A DNA stretch of 64,000 nucleotides from contig CAKNJR010000007.1 of assembly GCA_930986425.1 (NCBI GenBank), positions 1 to 64,000 on the forward strand, read 5' to 3'. The stretch is from an uncultured Clostridium sp. Its GTDB lineage: Bacteria > Bacillota > Clostridia > TANB77 > CAG-508. Below are positions 56,236-64,000 of the stretch, piece by piece. The position numbers and the translations under genes were made by a program. The notes under the pieces were generated by a model. The model was not told where the DNA came from, did not search any database, and was given only the letters and a program-made list of their open reading frames with translations. How positions within the stretch are numbered: position 1 is the stretch's first letter; every line of letters starts with the position of its first letter.

Positions 56236-56643
56236 CTATTCTCCAAAATATTCTCTTATTATTTTCATTCTATCTACTTGGTCAACTTTGAATGGGCATC
56301 TACTATTACAGTGTCCACAAGTTATGCAGTCTCCTGTCTTTTTCTCAAGATTCATATAGTGGTCTTTTGCTAAGTTATCCCCTAAAACTGCTAAATCATA
56401 ATATTTATTAATTAATCCTATGTCTAAACCTACTGGACAAGGCTCACAATGATTGCAATATACACATTTTCCTTCTGCATCAACTGGGGTAAAGTTACCT
56501 ATTATTGAATACTCTTTCTCTTCTGGTGTTGCAGTAGTGTATTTTAATATATCCATCAAATCATTTTTTCCTCTAATGCCAGGTAAAACTGTCAAAACTC
56601 AAGGTTTATCCAAGGCATAATGTATCAAATTTTCAATATATAA
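56236..56643 (-). pseudogene. Aldo/keto reductase remnant (C-terminal ferredoxin part)
   Basis: What remains is the end of an AKR of the 4Fe-4S-containing type: ENLIHYALDKP, a TGA in place of a Gly codon (56599-56601), VLTVLPGIRG, then two Cys clusters CVYCNHCEPCP and CITCGHCNSRCP for Fe-S centres. Upstream of ENLIHYALDKP the frame stops and the TIM-barrel with the catalytic Tyr/Lys/His is absent. The open part from 56595 is 119 residues (TTG start). Probably a decayed gene between two cassettes, though a stand-alone ferredoxin cannot be excluded. Confidence 0.7.
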
Positions 56644-56730
56644 TAATATTTTTTAAAAAATAATAGTTTATGCCACTTTCTAAGGCTAATTTAAATATTT
56701 CAATGGCAACAATTTTTATATTTTTCTATT

Positions 56731-56772
56731 AACCCACCAAGAGCCAAGCAAAAGCCTGGCTCTGGTGGGTTC
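56731..56772 (-). terminator. Intrinsic terminator of cassette G
   Basis: AACCCACCAGAGCCAGGC pairs with an almost exact complement around a short loop on the minus strand, followed by AATAGAAAAATAT. Confidence 0.75.
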
Positions 56773-56782
56773 TTATAATCAA

Positions 56783-57334
56783 TTATTCTTCGGACTGTGG
56801 GTTAAGCTCCCCTAAGCGTTCAATTCTTCTTTGGGCAAAGGATATTGCCTCATTCAAATCTTGGAATTGGTCGATTTTGACATCTTTTATCATTGTTGTT
56901 AGCTCTTCATCAATCTCAATCCCTTTCCAGTACATTCTGGACATCATCCAGCTTAGTTTCCGCTTTTCCTCTTCAAAATGTTTCTTAGCCTTCTCGTACA
57001 TTTCTTCATCGGTTACACCATTATCCTTGTAAGATTGAAACGCTATGATCGCAAGATTTTGCTTAAATACAGAATCCATAAAATTGCTAAATACTATGGT
57101 GCTCTCGTTTCTTCCATTTATTTCTTCTGCTAATTCTATTATCTCCTGCCTTCTTAGCTTCCTTTCTACATTTCTTTCGTATTCATCAGGAAATTGTTTC
57201 CGAAGTTCGACTTCTTCTCTGATTATACTCACCCACACAATTATCGGTGTAATAAATATGTCCTGCAATTTTTTTATCATTAGCCAACAGACATATTTCG
57301 GATACCTAAAGAAAAATTTCAAGTCAAATTTCAT
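56783..57334 (-). CDS. Unknown helical protein, GC-rich cassette G
   Basis: 183 residues. A hydrophobic N-terminal stretch (about 15-40, including WLMIKKLQDIFITPIIVW) could be a membrane helix. The rest is charged helix (EEVELRKQFPDEYERNVERK and onward). No known family. Ribosome-binding site AAGGAGTG. Complete with its own promoter and terminator, and placed directly downstream of tRNA-Thr. Confidence 0.6.
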   Translation of the reverse strand: MKFDLKFFFRYPKYVCWLMIKKLQDIFITPIIVWVSIIREEVELRKQFPDEYERNVERKLRRQEIIELAEEINGRNESTIVFSNFMDSVFKQNLAIIAFQSYKDNGVTDEEMYEKAKKHFEEEKRKLSWMMSRMYWKGIEIDEELTTMIKDVKIDQFQDLNEAISFAQRRIERLGELNPQSEE

Positions 57335-57405
57335 TTTGCCACACTCCTTCTTATGCTATTTAATTGACTATATTTTTCTGTAAACCTAACTGGTTATGCC
57401 TTTTA

Positions 57406-57434
57406 ATTATAGCATATTGAGACCATTTCTTCAA
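57406..57434 (-). promoter_or_regulatory. Sigma-A promoter of cassette G
   Basis: On the minus strand, TTGAAG (57429-57434), a 17-bp spacer with an extended TGC before the -10, and TATAAT (57406-57411). Confidence 0.8.
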
Positions 57435-57523
57435 CTTTTATTTTTCTAACCATTTTTGCACTAAAAAATAAAGGCTTTTAATAATGTTTATATTTACATT
57501 CGTCAAAACCTTTACTTTATATT

Positions 57524-57599
57524 TGGAGCCTACAACGGGAATCGAACCCGTGACCTCAGCCTTACCAAGGCTGCACTCTACCGACTGAGCTATGTAGGC
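57524..57599 (-). tRNA. tRNA-Thr (anticodon GGU)
   Basis: 76 nt cloverleaf on the minus strand with all arms, GGTTCGATTCC T-arm, anticodon stem CAGCC/GGCTG around loop TTGGTAA, and encoded 3' CCA. Confidence 0.96.
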
Positions 57600-57694
57600 A
57601 AATATATCTAAACTGCATACATAGCAGTTTAGGCTTTTTATTGAATGGGAAAACTTAAATTTTTCCTATCATTTTTGAGCATCAAGAACTTGAT

Positions 57695-58351
57695 TTAAGA
57701 AATCATTTCATTTCCCAAATTTTTTATAGTTTTCTTTCTAATTCTTTGAATTGCATTATCTATTGATTTTACTGGTGAATTAAGTTCTTCTGCAATTTGT
57801 ATGTATGATTGGCCTTCAATAAACTTTGAAAGTACTTGTTTTTCAAAATCACTTAGCGACTCTGAAATCGTTTTTTCAATTGTTTTATAATATTCGTTTT
57901 TTGTCACTGTATCAAGTGGGTCTTCTATTGGATTTGCATCTAATACTTCTATTAATTGCCCTTCTTCCTCTCCATCTTCATTTTCATAGCTTGATGAATT
58001 TAAAGACAAATACGAATTAAGAGGCATATGTTTTTGCCTATTTGAACCCTTTATAGCAGTAATCACTTGTCTTTCAACACAAAGGTTAGCAAAAGTTTTA
58101 AATGAGTTTTGCTTTTCTTGGTCAAAGTCTCTAATGGCCTTATAAAGCCCGATAAGACCTTCTTGAACTATATCTTCTTTTTCTGCACCATTCAAGTAAT
58201 ATTTGCTTACTTTCATGTTCACAACATCTTTGTATTTGTTAATCAAGAATTCCAAAGCCTCTTTGTTATTGGCTTTTGCCCTTTTAACAATTTCTTCATC
58301 TGTCATGTTCTCAAATATTTCTTTTGAAAAGAAAACGTTGCCTTTTGTCAT
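57695..58351 (-). CDS. sigH: RNA polymerase sporulation sigma factor SigH
   Basis: 218 residues. Region 2 has EDIVQEGLIGLYKAIRDFD, NSFKTFANLCVERQVITAI; region 4 has LSDFEKQVLSKFIEGQSYIQ. SigH turns on early stationary-phase and sporulation genes. The ATG lies 12 bases after GGAGG, longer than usual. Confidence 0.9.
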   Translation of the reverse strand: MTKGNVFFSKEIFENMTDEEIVKRAKANNKEALEFLINKYKDVVNMKVSKYYLNGAEKEDIVQEGLIGLYKAIRDFDQEKQNSFKTFANLCVERQVITAIKGSNRQKHMPLNSYLSLNSSSYENEDGEEEGQLIEVLDANPIEDPLDTVTKNEYYKTIEKTISESLSDFEKQVLSKFIEGQSYIQIAEELNSPVKSIDNAIQRIRKKTIKNLGNEMIS

Positions 58352-58545
58352 TCTAAATGTATACCTCCAATGTTTTACCTTTGTATTATATTGATAAAAT
58401 GGCTCAATGTCAATAATTTTTGTGTAAATTTATTGAGTTTTTTAGGCTTTTATGCTATTATTTTTAAGTATTAGTTAATGCTAACAAATTTTCTTATTAG
58501 GGCTAGTTTATTTACTAATACAAAACGATTGAAAGGACTGATTAC

Positions 58546-60399
58546 ATGGCATTCGACGGAATAATTTTAAAAAAAGTTGTAGATGAATTACAAGTTTTAA
58601 AAAATGGTAAAGTTAATAGAATATATGAGCCAAATAAAAATGAGCTTTTAATAAGTATCTATGCAAATGGCAATACTTACGCTCTAAATATAGATATAAG
58701 TGCAAACAATTACAGGTTAAATTTAACAACAAACGAAAAGCCTAATCCTTTTGTTGCGCCTAATTTTTGTATGCTTCTAAGAAAATATTTAATAAACTCA
58801 AGAATTAACAAAATTTATACAAATGGCTTAGAAAGAATTTGCTTTATTGAATTTGAATGCTTTAATGAAATGAATGATAAAATTTATAGAACTTTAGCTA
58901 TTGAGCTTATGGGAAAATACAGTAATGTCATTCTTGTTAATTCTGAAAATACTATAATTGATGCTTTAAAAAGATTTGACAGTGAATCCGAAATAATAAA
59001 TACATCAAAAACTCCTAATGCAAAAGACATAACAAATACTAATTCATCGAATATTAGAAGAGACATTATGCCTGGTCGCAAATATGTATTTCCTAATTCA
59101 GATAAGCAAGACTTCTTAAGTTTTACTGAAAAAGATTTTGTGGATTATTGTATGAAGTCAGATTATCATACTTTAGACGCTTTACTTTCCTCTTCATTTA
59201 CTGGAATAAGCAAACTATTTATTCAAAGTTGTTTAGAAGAGCTAAAAATATCTAATACCGTTTCTGAAAATAGTTTAAAAGAAATTTACAAATATATAAA
59301 AGATATTTTAGATGGAAATAGCATTTGCAAAAATTATAAAAATAATTATACTATTTTTAAAGACAATGCAGAAAATAGTACTCATATAAATTCAAAAGCC
59401 GAAATGAGTTTAAGTAATTCAAGCGACAATAATGTTAATATGAATAATAACGCAAATGCTAACCTACAAATAAACTTCTTTTTAGATGATTTTTATTTTA
59501 ATAAAGCTCAAGAGGATATTTTCAAAAATTACAGAAATAATCTTCTTAAAATAATTAACGGAACTCTAGATAAGCTTACAAGAAAACTAGATAATATCAA
59601 TTCAAAAATAGAAGCATGTCAAAACATGGAGAAATACAAGGTTTATGGAGAATTGCTTATTGCAAATATTTATAGAATTGATACATTAAAAACATCAGAT
59701 GACTTTGTTGAATTAGAAAACTATTATGATAACAATAATTTAGTTAAAATTCCTATAAATAATGAACTTTCTACTTCTCAAAATGCTGAAAATTACTTTA
59801 AAAAATACAATAAACAAAAGAATACATTAGAAATAGTAAATGCTCAAAAAAAGGATTCTGAGAAAGAATTAGATTATTTAGAAAGCCTAATCTATGAATT
59901 AGACAATGCTAATGATTTAGATTCTGTGAATGAAATATATAATGAAATTTCAGAAAATATATTATTTAATGATAACACTAATTTAAAATCAAATGGTAAA
60001 ATGCAAAATAAAGAAGTAAAAAAAGAAACTTCTAGTATAGATAATTATATGAGGATGAATATTGATGGTTACACAGTTTTAATTGGTAAAAATAACAGGC
60101 AAAATGATTATCTAACTATGAAAGTGGCTAATGACAATGATTACTGGTTTCATACTAAAGATATTCATGGTAGCCATGTAATTTTACGTTCAAATGGAGA
60201 TATGCCTAAAATGGAAACAATAATAAAATGTGCTAAAATTGCAGCTTATTATAGTAAAGCCAAATTTTCATCTAACGTACCAGTTGACTATACTTTAGTT
60301 AAATATGTAAAAAAGCCAAATGGAGCTGTTCCAGGCTATGTTATATATACTAATCAAAAAACTATTAATGTAGAACCAACATCAGGAATCGACTTTTAA
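58546..60399 (+). CDS. rqcH: Ribosome quality-control factor RqcH (NFACT)
   Basis: Binds stalled 50S subunits and adds C-terminal Ala tails to the nascent chain for degradation. 617 residues: NFACT-N at 1-180, helical and coiled-coil middle, and the NFACT-R domain at the end (MRMNIDGYTVLIGKNNRQND, DYWFHTKDIHGSHVILR). An Asn/Ser-rich stretch near residues 277-305 (NSSDNNVNMNNNANAN) is an insertion beyond the usual length. The C-terminal tail (EPTSGIDF) is short. Confidence 0.93.
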   Translation: MAFDGIILKKVVDELQVLKNGKVNRIYEPNKNELLISIYANGNTYALNIDISANNYRLNLTTNEKPNPFVAPNFCMLLRKYLINSRINKIYTNGLERICFIEFECFNEMNDKIYRTLAIELMGKYSNVILVNSENTIIDALKRFDSESEIINTSKTPNAKDITNTNSSNIRRDIMPGRKYVFPNSDKQDFLSFTEKDFVDYCMKSDYHTLDALLSSSFTGISKLFIQSCLEELKISNTVSENSLKEIYKYIKDILDGNSICKNYKNNYTIFKDNAENSTHINSKAEMSLSNSSDNNVNMNNNANANLQINFFLDDFYFNKAQEDIFKNYRNNLLKIINGTLDKLTRKLDNINSKIEACQNMEKYKVYGELLIANIYRIDTLKTSDDFVELENYYDNNNLVKIPINNELSTSQNAENYFKKYNKQKNTLEIVNAQKKDSEKELDYLESLIYELDNANDLDSVNEIYNEISENILFNDNTNLKSNGKMQNKEVKKETSSIDNYMRMNIDGYTVLIGKNNRQNDYLTMKVANDNDYWFHTKDIHGSHVILRSNGDMPKMETIIKCAKIAAYYSKAKFSSNVPVDYTLVKYVKKPNGAVPGYVIYTNQKTINVEPTSGIDF

Positions 60400-60463
60400 A
60401 TTTTACATTAGGGACGGAGCAAATCGTAAAATTTTACGAAAAGGACCGTCCCCAATGTAAAAT
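60400..60463. repeat. GGGACGG/CCGTCCC palindromic interspersed repeat
   Basis: Outer arms TTTTACATTAGGGACGG and its near-complement CCGTCCCCAATGTAAAA, with an inner palindrome CGTAAAATTTTACG (60425-60438). It begins directly after the rqcH stop and ends before the DUF4116 gene, and could act as a bidirectional terminator. Confidence 0.75.
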
Positions 60464-60858
60464 TACTCTTCAGGCGGATGCAAGAAATTATTTATATCTT
60501 CATCTTTTCTAAGTTCGTCAGTCAAAAACATTTCTGCCCTTTTATCCTGTTTTATTGCAGCCATTCCAATGTCTTTATCTCCCCTAAGTCTTTTGCTTGC
60601 ATATTTTAGTATTAAGCCTTTATTAGTTACAGCTGCTAAAACAACATCTTTGTCATCTCTTAGTTCTTTACTTGCATAATATAAAAGTTGTCCATCTTGT
60701 GTTACTGCTTTTAGAACTAAATCTTTATCTTCAAACAACTTATTTGATGCATATGCTAAAACCCAACTTGCTTTATCTTTTAATGCTTGAAGCATAAATT
60801 CTTTATTGTCAGAATTTGCTTCAGCGTCTTCTATTTGATACTCTTTCTCTTCTTCCAT
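60463..60858 (-). CDS. DUF4116-repeat protein
   Basis: 131 residues with three copies of a repeat (LAYASNKLFEDKDLVLKAV, YYASKELRDDKDVVLAAV, KYASKRLRGDKDIGMAAI). DUF4116 repeats form helical-hairpin arrays of unknown function. An acidic N-terminal tail precedes them. Starts 86 bases downstream of the proS stop on the same strand. Confidence 0.8.
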   Translation of the reverse strand: MEEEKEYQIEDAEANSDNKEFMLQALKDKASWVLAYASNKLFEDKDLVLKAVTQDGQLLYYASKELRDDKDVVLAAVTNKGLILKYASKRLRGDKDIGMAAIKQDKRAEMFLTDELRKDEDINNFLHPPEE

Positions 60859-60944
60859 TATCTCATCTTCTTCCTTTTCCTTTGAATTTTAAAGAGCTTT
60901 CAAAAATTCTTAATTCACAATTTATTTTTCTATTATATTTCCTG

Positions 60945-62381
60945 CTAGTATTGTCTACCCCAAATTACCATTTTGTCAGCTTTTTTTCCACAGCATACGC
61001 ATGTATCTCCAACTTTTTCTTGCTCGAAAGGTATACATCTTGATTTTGCCGCTGTAAGTTCTTTTATCTTTGCTTCACATTCACTACTACCACACCACAT
61101 AGCTTTTATAAAGCCTTGTTCTTTATTCATATTTTCTTGGAACTCTTCTAAATTATGTGCAACTGTTGTTTTTGCTTCCATTCTCTTTTTACATGTTTGG
61201 TACATATTTTTTTGTATATCTTTTAAAATTTCTTTTACTCTAATTTCTAATTCGCTTAAATTAACTGTTATTTTTTCCGATGTATCTCTTCTAACTAGTA
61301 CGCAAACTCCATTTTCTATATCTCTTGGTCCCAATTCAATTCTTAATGGAACACCTTTCATTTCCCAATCATTAAATTTAAATCCTGGTGATACTTGATC
61401 TCTTAGGTCTATTTCCATTCTAAATTTATCCTTTAATGAATTGTATAGCTCTTCTGCTTTTTCTTTGACACCATCTTTATGCATTGCAATAGGCACAATT
61501 ACTGCTTGTATAGGCGCTACTTTTGGTGGTAATTTTAATCCTCTATTATCTCCATGAGCCATTATTATTGCCCCTATTAACCTTGTAGATATTCCCCATG
61601 ATGTTTGATATGCATATTCTTGTTTTCCTTCTCTATTTTGAAACTTTACATCAAATGGTTTTGTAAAGTTTTGTCCAAAATAATGTGAAGTTCCTGCTTG
61701 TAATGCCTTTCCATCATAGGTCATTGCTTCAACTGTATATGTTTCAACTGCTCCTGCAAAACGCTCTGTTTCCGTTTTTATGCCTTTTACTACTGGAATT
61801 GCTAAGAAGTTTTCTAGAATATCTGCATAAATTTCAAGCATTGTCAAAGTTCTTTCTTTTGCTTCTTTTTCTGTCTCGTGAATTGTATGTCCCTCTTGCC
61901 ATAAGAATTCTCTTGAGCGTAGAAATGGTCTCGTTTCTTTTTCCCATCTTAATACACTACACCATTGATTATATACAAATGGTAAGTCTCTCCAAGATTT
62001 TAGCCACTTTGAATACATTGTGGTAAAAATTGTTTCTGAAGTAGGTCTTACGCAAAGTCTTTCATCTAACTTTTCTCCTCCCGCTTCTGTAACCCATGCT
62101 ACTTCTGGTGCAAAACCTTCTACATGATCCTTTTCTTTTTGTAATAAGCTTTCTGGAATTAGTACTGGAAAATATGCATTTTTCACACCTGAGTCTTTGA
62201 ACAATTTATCAGCATAATTTTGAATATTCTCCCATATTGCATATCCATATGGTCTTATCGCAATACAACCTTTTGTTTCTGTATAATCAGCTAATTCTGC
62301 TTTTCTAACTATATCTGTATACCATTGTGCGAAATTATCATCTATATTAGTTATCTCTTTTACGCAATCTTCTTTATTCAT
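60945..62381 (-). CDS. proS: Prolyl-tRNA synthetase, eukaryote/archaea-like type
   Basis: Charges tRNA-Pro. 478 residues. Class II motifs: [24 protein letters not shown] (motif 2 vicinity), [20 protein letters not shown], and [12 protein letters not shown]. There is no INS editing domain. The C-terminal zinc-binding part ends in [18 protein letters not shown]. This short form without editing is the common Clostridia version. No T-box leader is visible in the 75-base gap. Confidence 0.95.
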   Translation of the reverse strand: MNKEDCVKEITNIDDNFAQWYTDIVRKAELADYTETKGCIAIRPYGYAIWENIQNYADKLFKDSGVKNAYFPVLIPESLLQKEKDHVEGFAPEVAWVTEAGGEKLDERLCVRPTSETIFTTMYSKWLKSWRDLPFVYNQWCSVLRWEKETRPFLRSREFLWQEGHTIHETEKEAKERTLTMLEIYADILENFLAIPVVKGIKTETERFAGAVETYTVEAMTYDGKALQAGTSHYFGQNFTKPFDVKFQNREGKQEYAYQTSWGISTRLIGAIIMAHGDNRGLKLPPKVAPIQAVIVPIAMHKDGVKEKAEELYNSLKDKFRMEIDLRDQVSPGFKFNDWEMKGVPLRIELGPRDIENGVCVLVRRDTSEKITVNLSELEIRVKEILKDIQKNMYQTCKKRMEAKTTVAHNLEEFQENMNKEQGFIKAMWCGSSECEAKIKELTAAKSRCIPFEQEKVGDTCVCCGKKADKMVIWGRQY

Positions 62382-62457
62382 TTTGATAGCTATTCCCTTC
62401 TTGTTAATATTTTTATCAAATTATTTTTTTCTTACACACTAAAAACCAATTTTATAT

Positions 62458-62700
62458 TTATCCATTATCCTGCTTATATTCTATTTCTTCCATATAAGGA
62501 AACATTTGCTTAATTGCCTTTGTTGTAATCATTGCTTTTACTGGCACTGGATTTTTGCTCATTTGCTCTACTAATTCTTGCATATAGCAATTTTCTCTAA
62601 CTTTATAAACCATATATCTATTTCTTACATAATTAAATAATATTTTATATCCATCATCTAAATCTTCTGAAAAGCGTTTGAAAGTGTACTTGCCATCCAT
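62458..62700 (-). CDS. Unknown small conserved-looking protein (80 aa)
   Basis: 80 residues, basic/acidic mixed, soluble (MDGKYTFKRFSEDLDDGYKI and onward). No family recognised. AAAGGAGAG ribosome-binding site precedes it. Host-type base composition; it lies between ligA and proS on the same strand. Confidence 0.6.
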   Translation of the reverse strand: MDGKYTFKRFSEDLDDGYKILFNYVRNRYMVYKVRENCYMQELVEQMSKNPVPVKAMITTKAIKQMFPYMEEIEYKQDNG

Positions 62701-62738
62701 TTAGTAATAATCTCTCCTTTTTAATAAATTTGTGTCAA

Positions 62739-62826
62739 TGTGTCAATAGGGACGCTCCTTATTGACACTATCGTGTCAATGAAGGGGCCGTCCCTAATTG
62801 ACACAAGGAGCGTCCCTATTGACACA
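62739..62826. repeat. 88-bp palindromic GGGACG-type repeat
   Basis: Perfect 22-bp outer arms TGTGTCAATAGGGACGCTCC... (62739-62760) and their reverse complement (62805-62826). Inside, ATTGACAC/GTGTCAAT (62761-62780) and a GGGGCCGTCCC copy. It lies between ligA and the 80-residue gene. Confidence 0.8.
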
Positions 62827-62837
62827 ATTATTCTCCT

Positions 62838-64000
<1,163 letters not shown>

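Noticed and set aside
57608-57632. Hairpin CTAAACTGC/GCAGTTTAG between sigH and tRNA-Thr as a regulatory RNA.
   Set aside because: A short stem with a weak T-run; most simply a sigH terminator or processing hairpin.
62382-62457. A T-box leader for proS.
   Set aside because: The gap is only about 75 bases and lacks the conserved T-box sequence and specifier stem.

Overview
The window is a stretch of an AT-rich, Gram-positive, endospore-forming Firmicute, most likely an uncultured or poorly described Clostridia lineage. The evidence is the very low GC of the core genes, strong Shine-Dalgarno sites, and the gene set: the spore genes sigH, spoIIM, spoVS and gerW/ytfJ, the rny-ymdB-spoVS and recA-recX neighbourhoods, BceRS/BceAB-type and VanRS-type regulation, VanW, and a tRNA-Thr with an encoded CCA. 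Most genes lie on the minus strand.

Layout: 1-2.4 kb has an RluA-type pseudouridine synthase that runs convergently into the RNase P RNA gene, then a C-terminally truncated IS element. 2.4-3.7 kb has a prepilin-anchored FGE/C-type-lectin protein that resembles a diversity-generating-retroelement target. 5.6-9.8 kb has a broken anchored protein and der-plsY-gpsA. 11.6-17.5 kb has an NAD-dependent epimerase/reductase, two large polytopic GT-C-like membrane proteins and a frameshifted VanW gene. 18.7-24.9 kb has a D,D-carboxypeptidase, a patatin remnant, an acyl-CoA synthetase, a broken small alarmone synthetase, Dps and a C39-like peptidase. 25-37 kb has a VanRS-like system, two CmpB-like membrane proteins around a TVP38 protein, a MerR regulator, a monofunctional transglycosylase, a BceAB transporter with its BceRS pair (the response regulator carries an in-frame stop), and a UcpA-like dehydrogenase. 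37.8-54.3 kb is a dense minus-strand housekeeping and sporulation block (gerW, DUF2953, scpA, recX, recA, a solute-binding protein, spoVS, ymdB, two cell-surface polysaccharide enzymes, rny, xerD, spoIIM, an endonuclease-Q-like PHP protein, tmcAL). 54.4-64 kb has rnhA, a 5'-nucleotidase, sigH, rqcH, a DUF4116 protein, proS and the 3' part of ligA.

Two patterns cut across this ordinary background. First, eight genes (4.1, 10.1, 17.6, 18.2, 34.3, 37.4, 55.6 and 56.8 kb) are clearly more GC-rich than their neighbours. Each is a stand-alone unit; six have a readable sigma-A promoter with an exact 17-bp spacer, and all end in a strong GC-rich intrinsic terminator. One is an E. coli-type purB; the other seven encode proteins I do not recognise. 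They look like independently acquired single-gene cassettes. Second, native genes near several of them are decaying: VanW and relQ-like frameshifts, a TAG inside the BceR-like regulator, a patatin gene reduced to its two ends, an aldo/keto reductase reduced to its ferredoxin tail, and a split serine/asparagine-rich anchored protein.

The window also carries a family of palindromic GGNCCGTCCC-type interspersed repeats, a 157-bp nested inverted repeat of unknown nature, and low-complexity Asn/Ser insertions inside several conserved enzymes. No CRISPR array, reverse transcriptase or prophage was seen.
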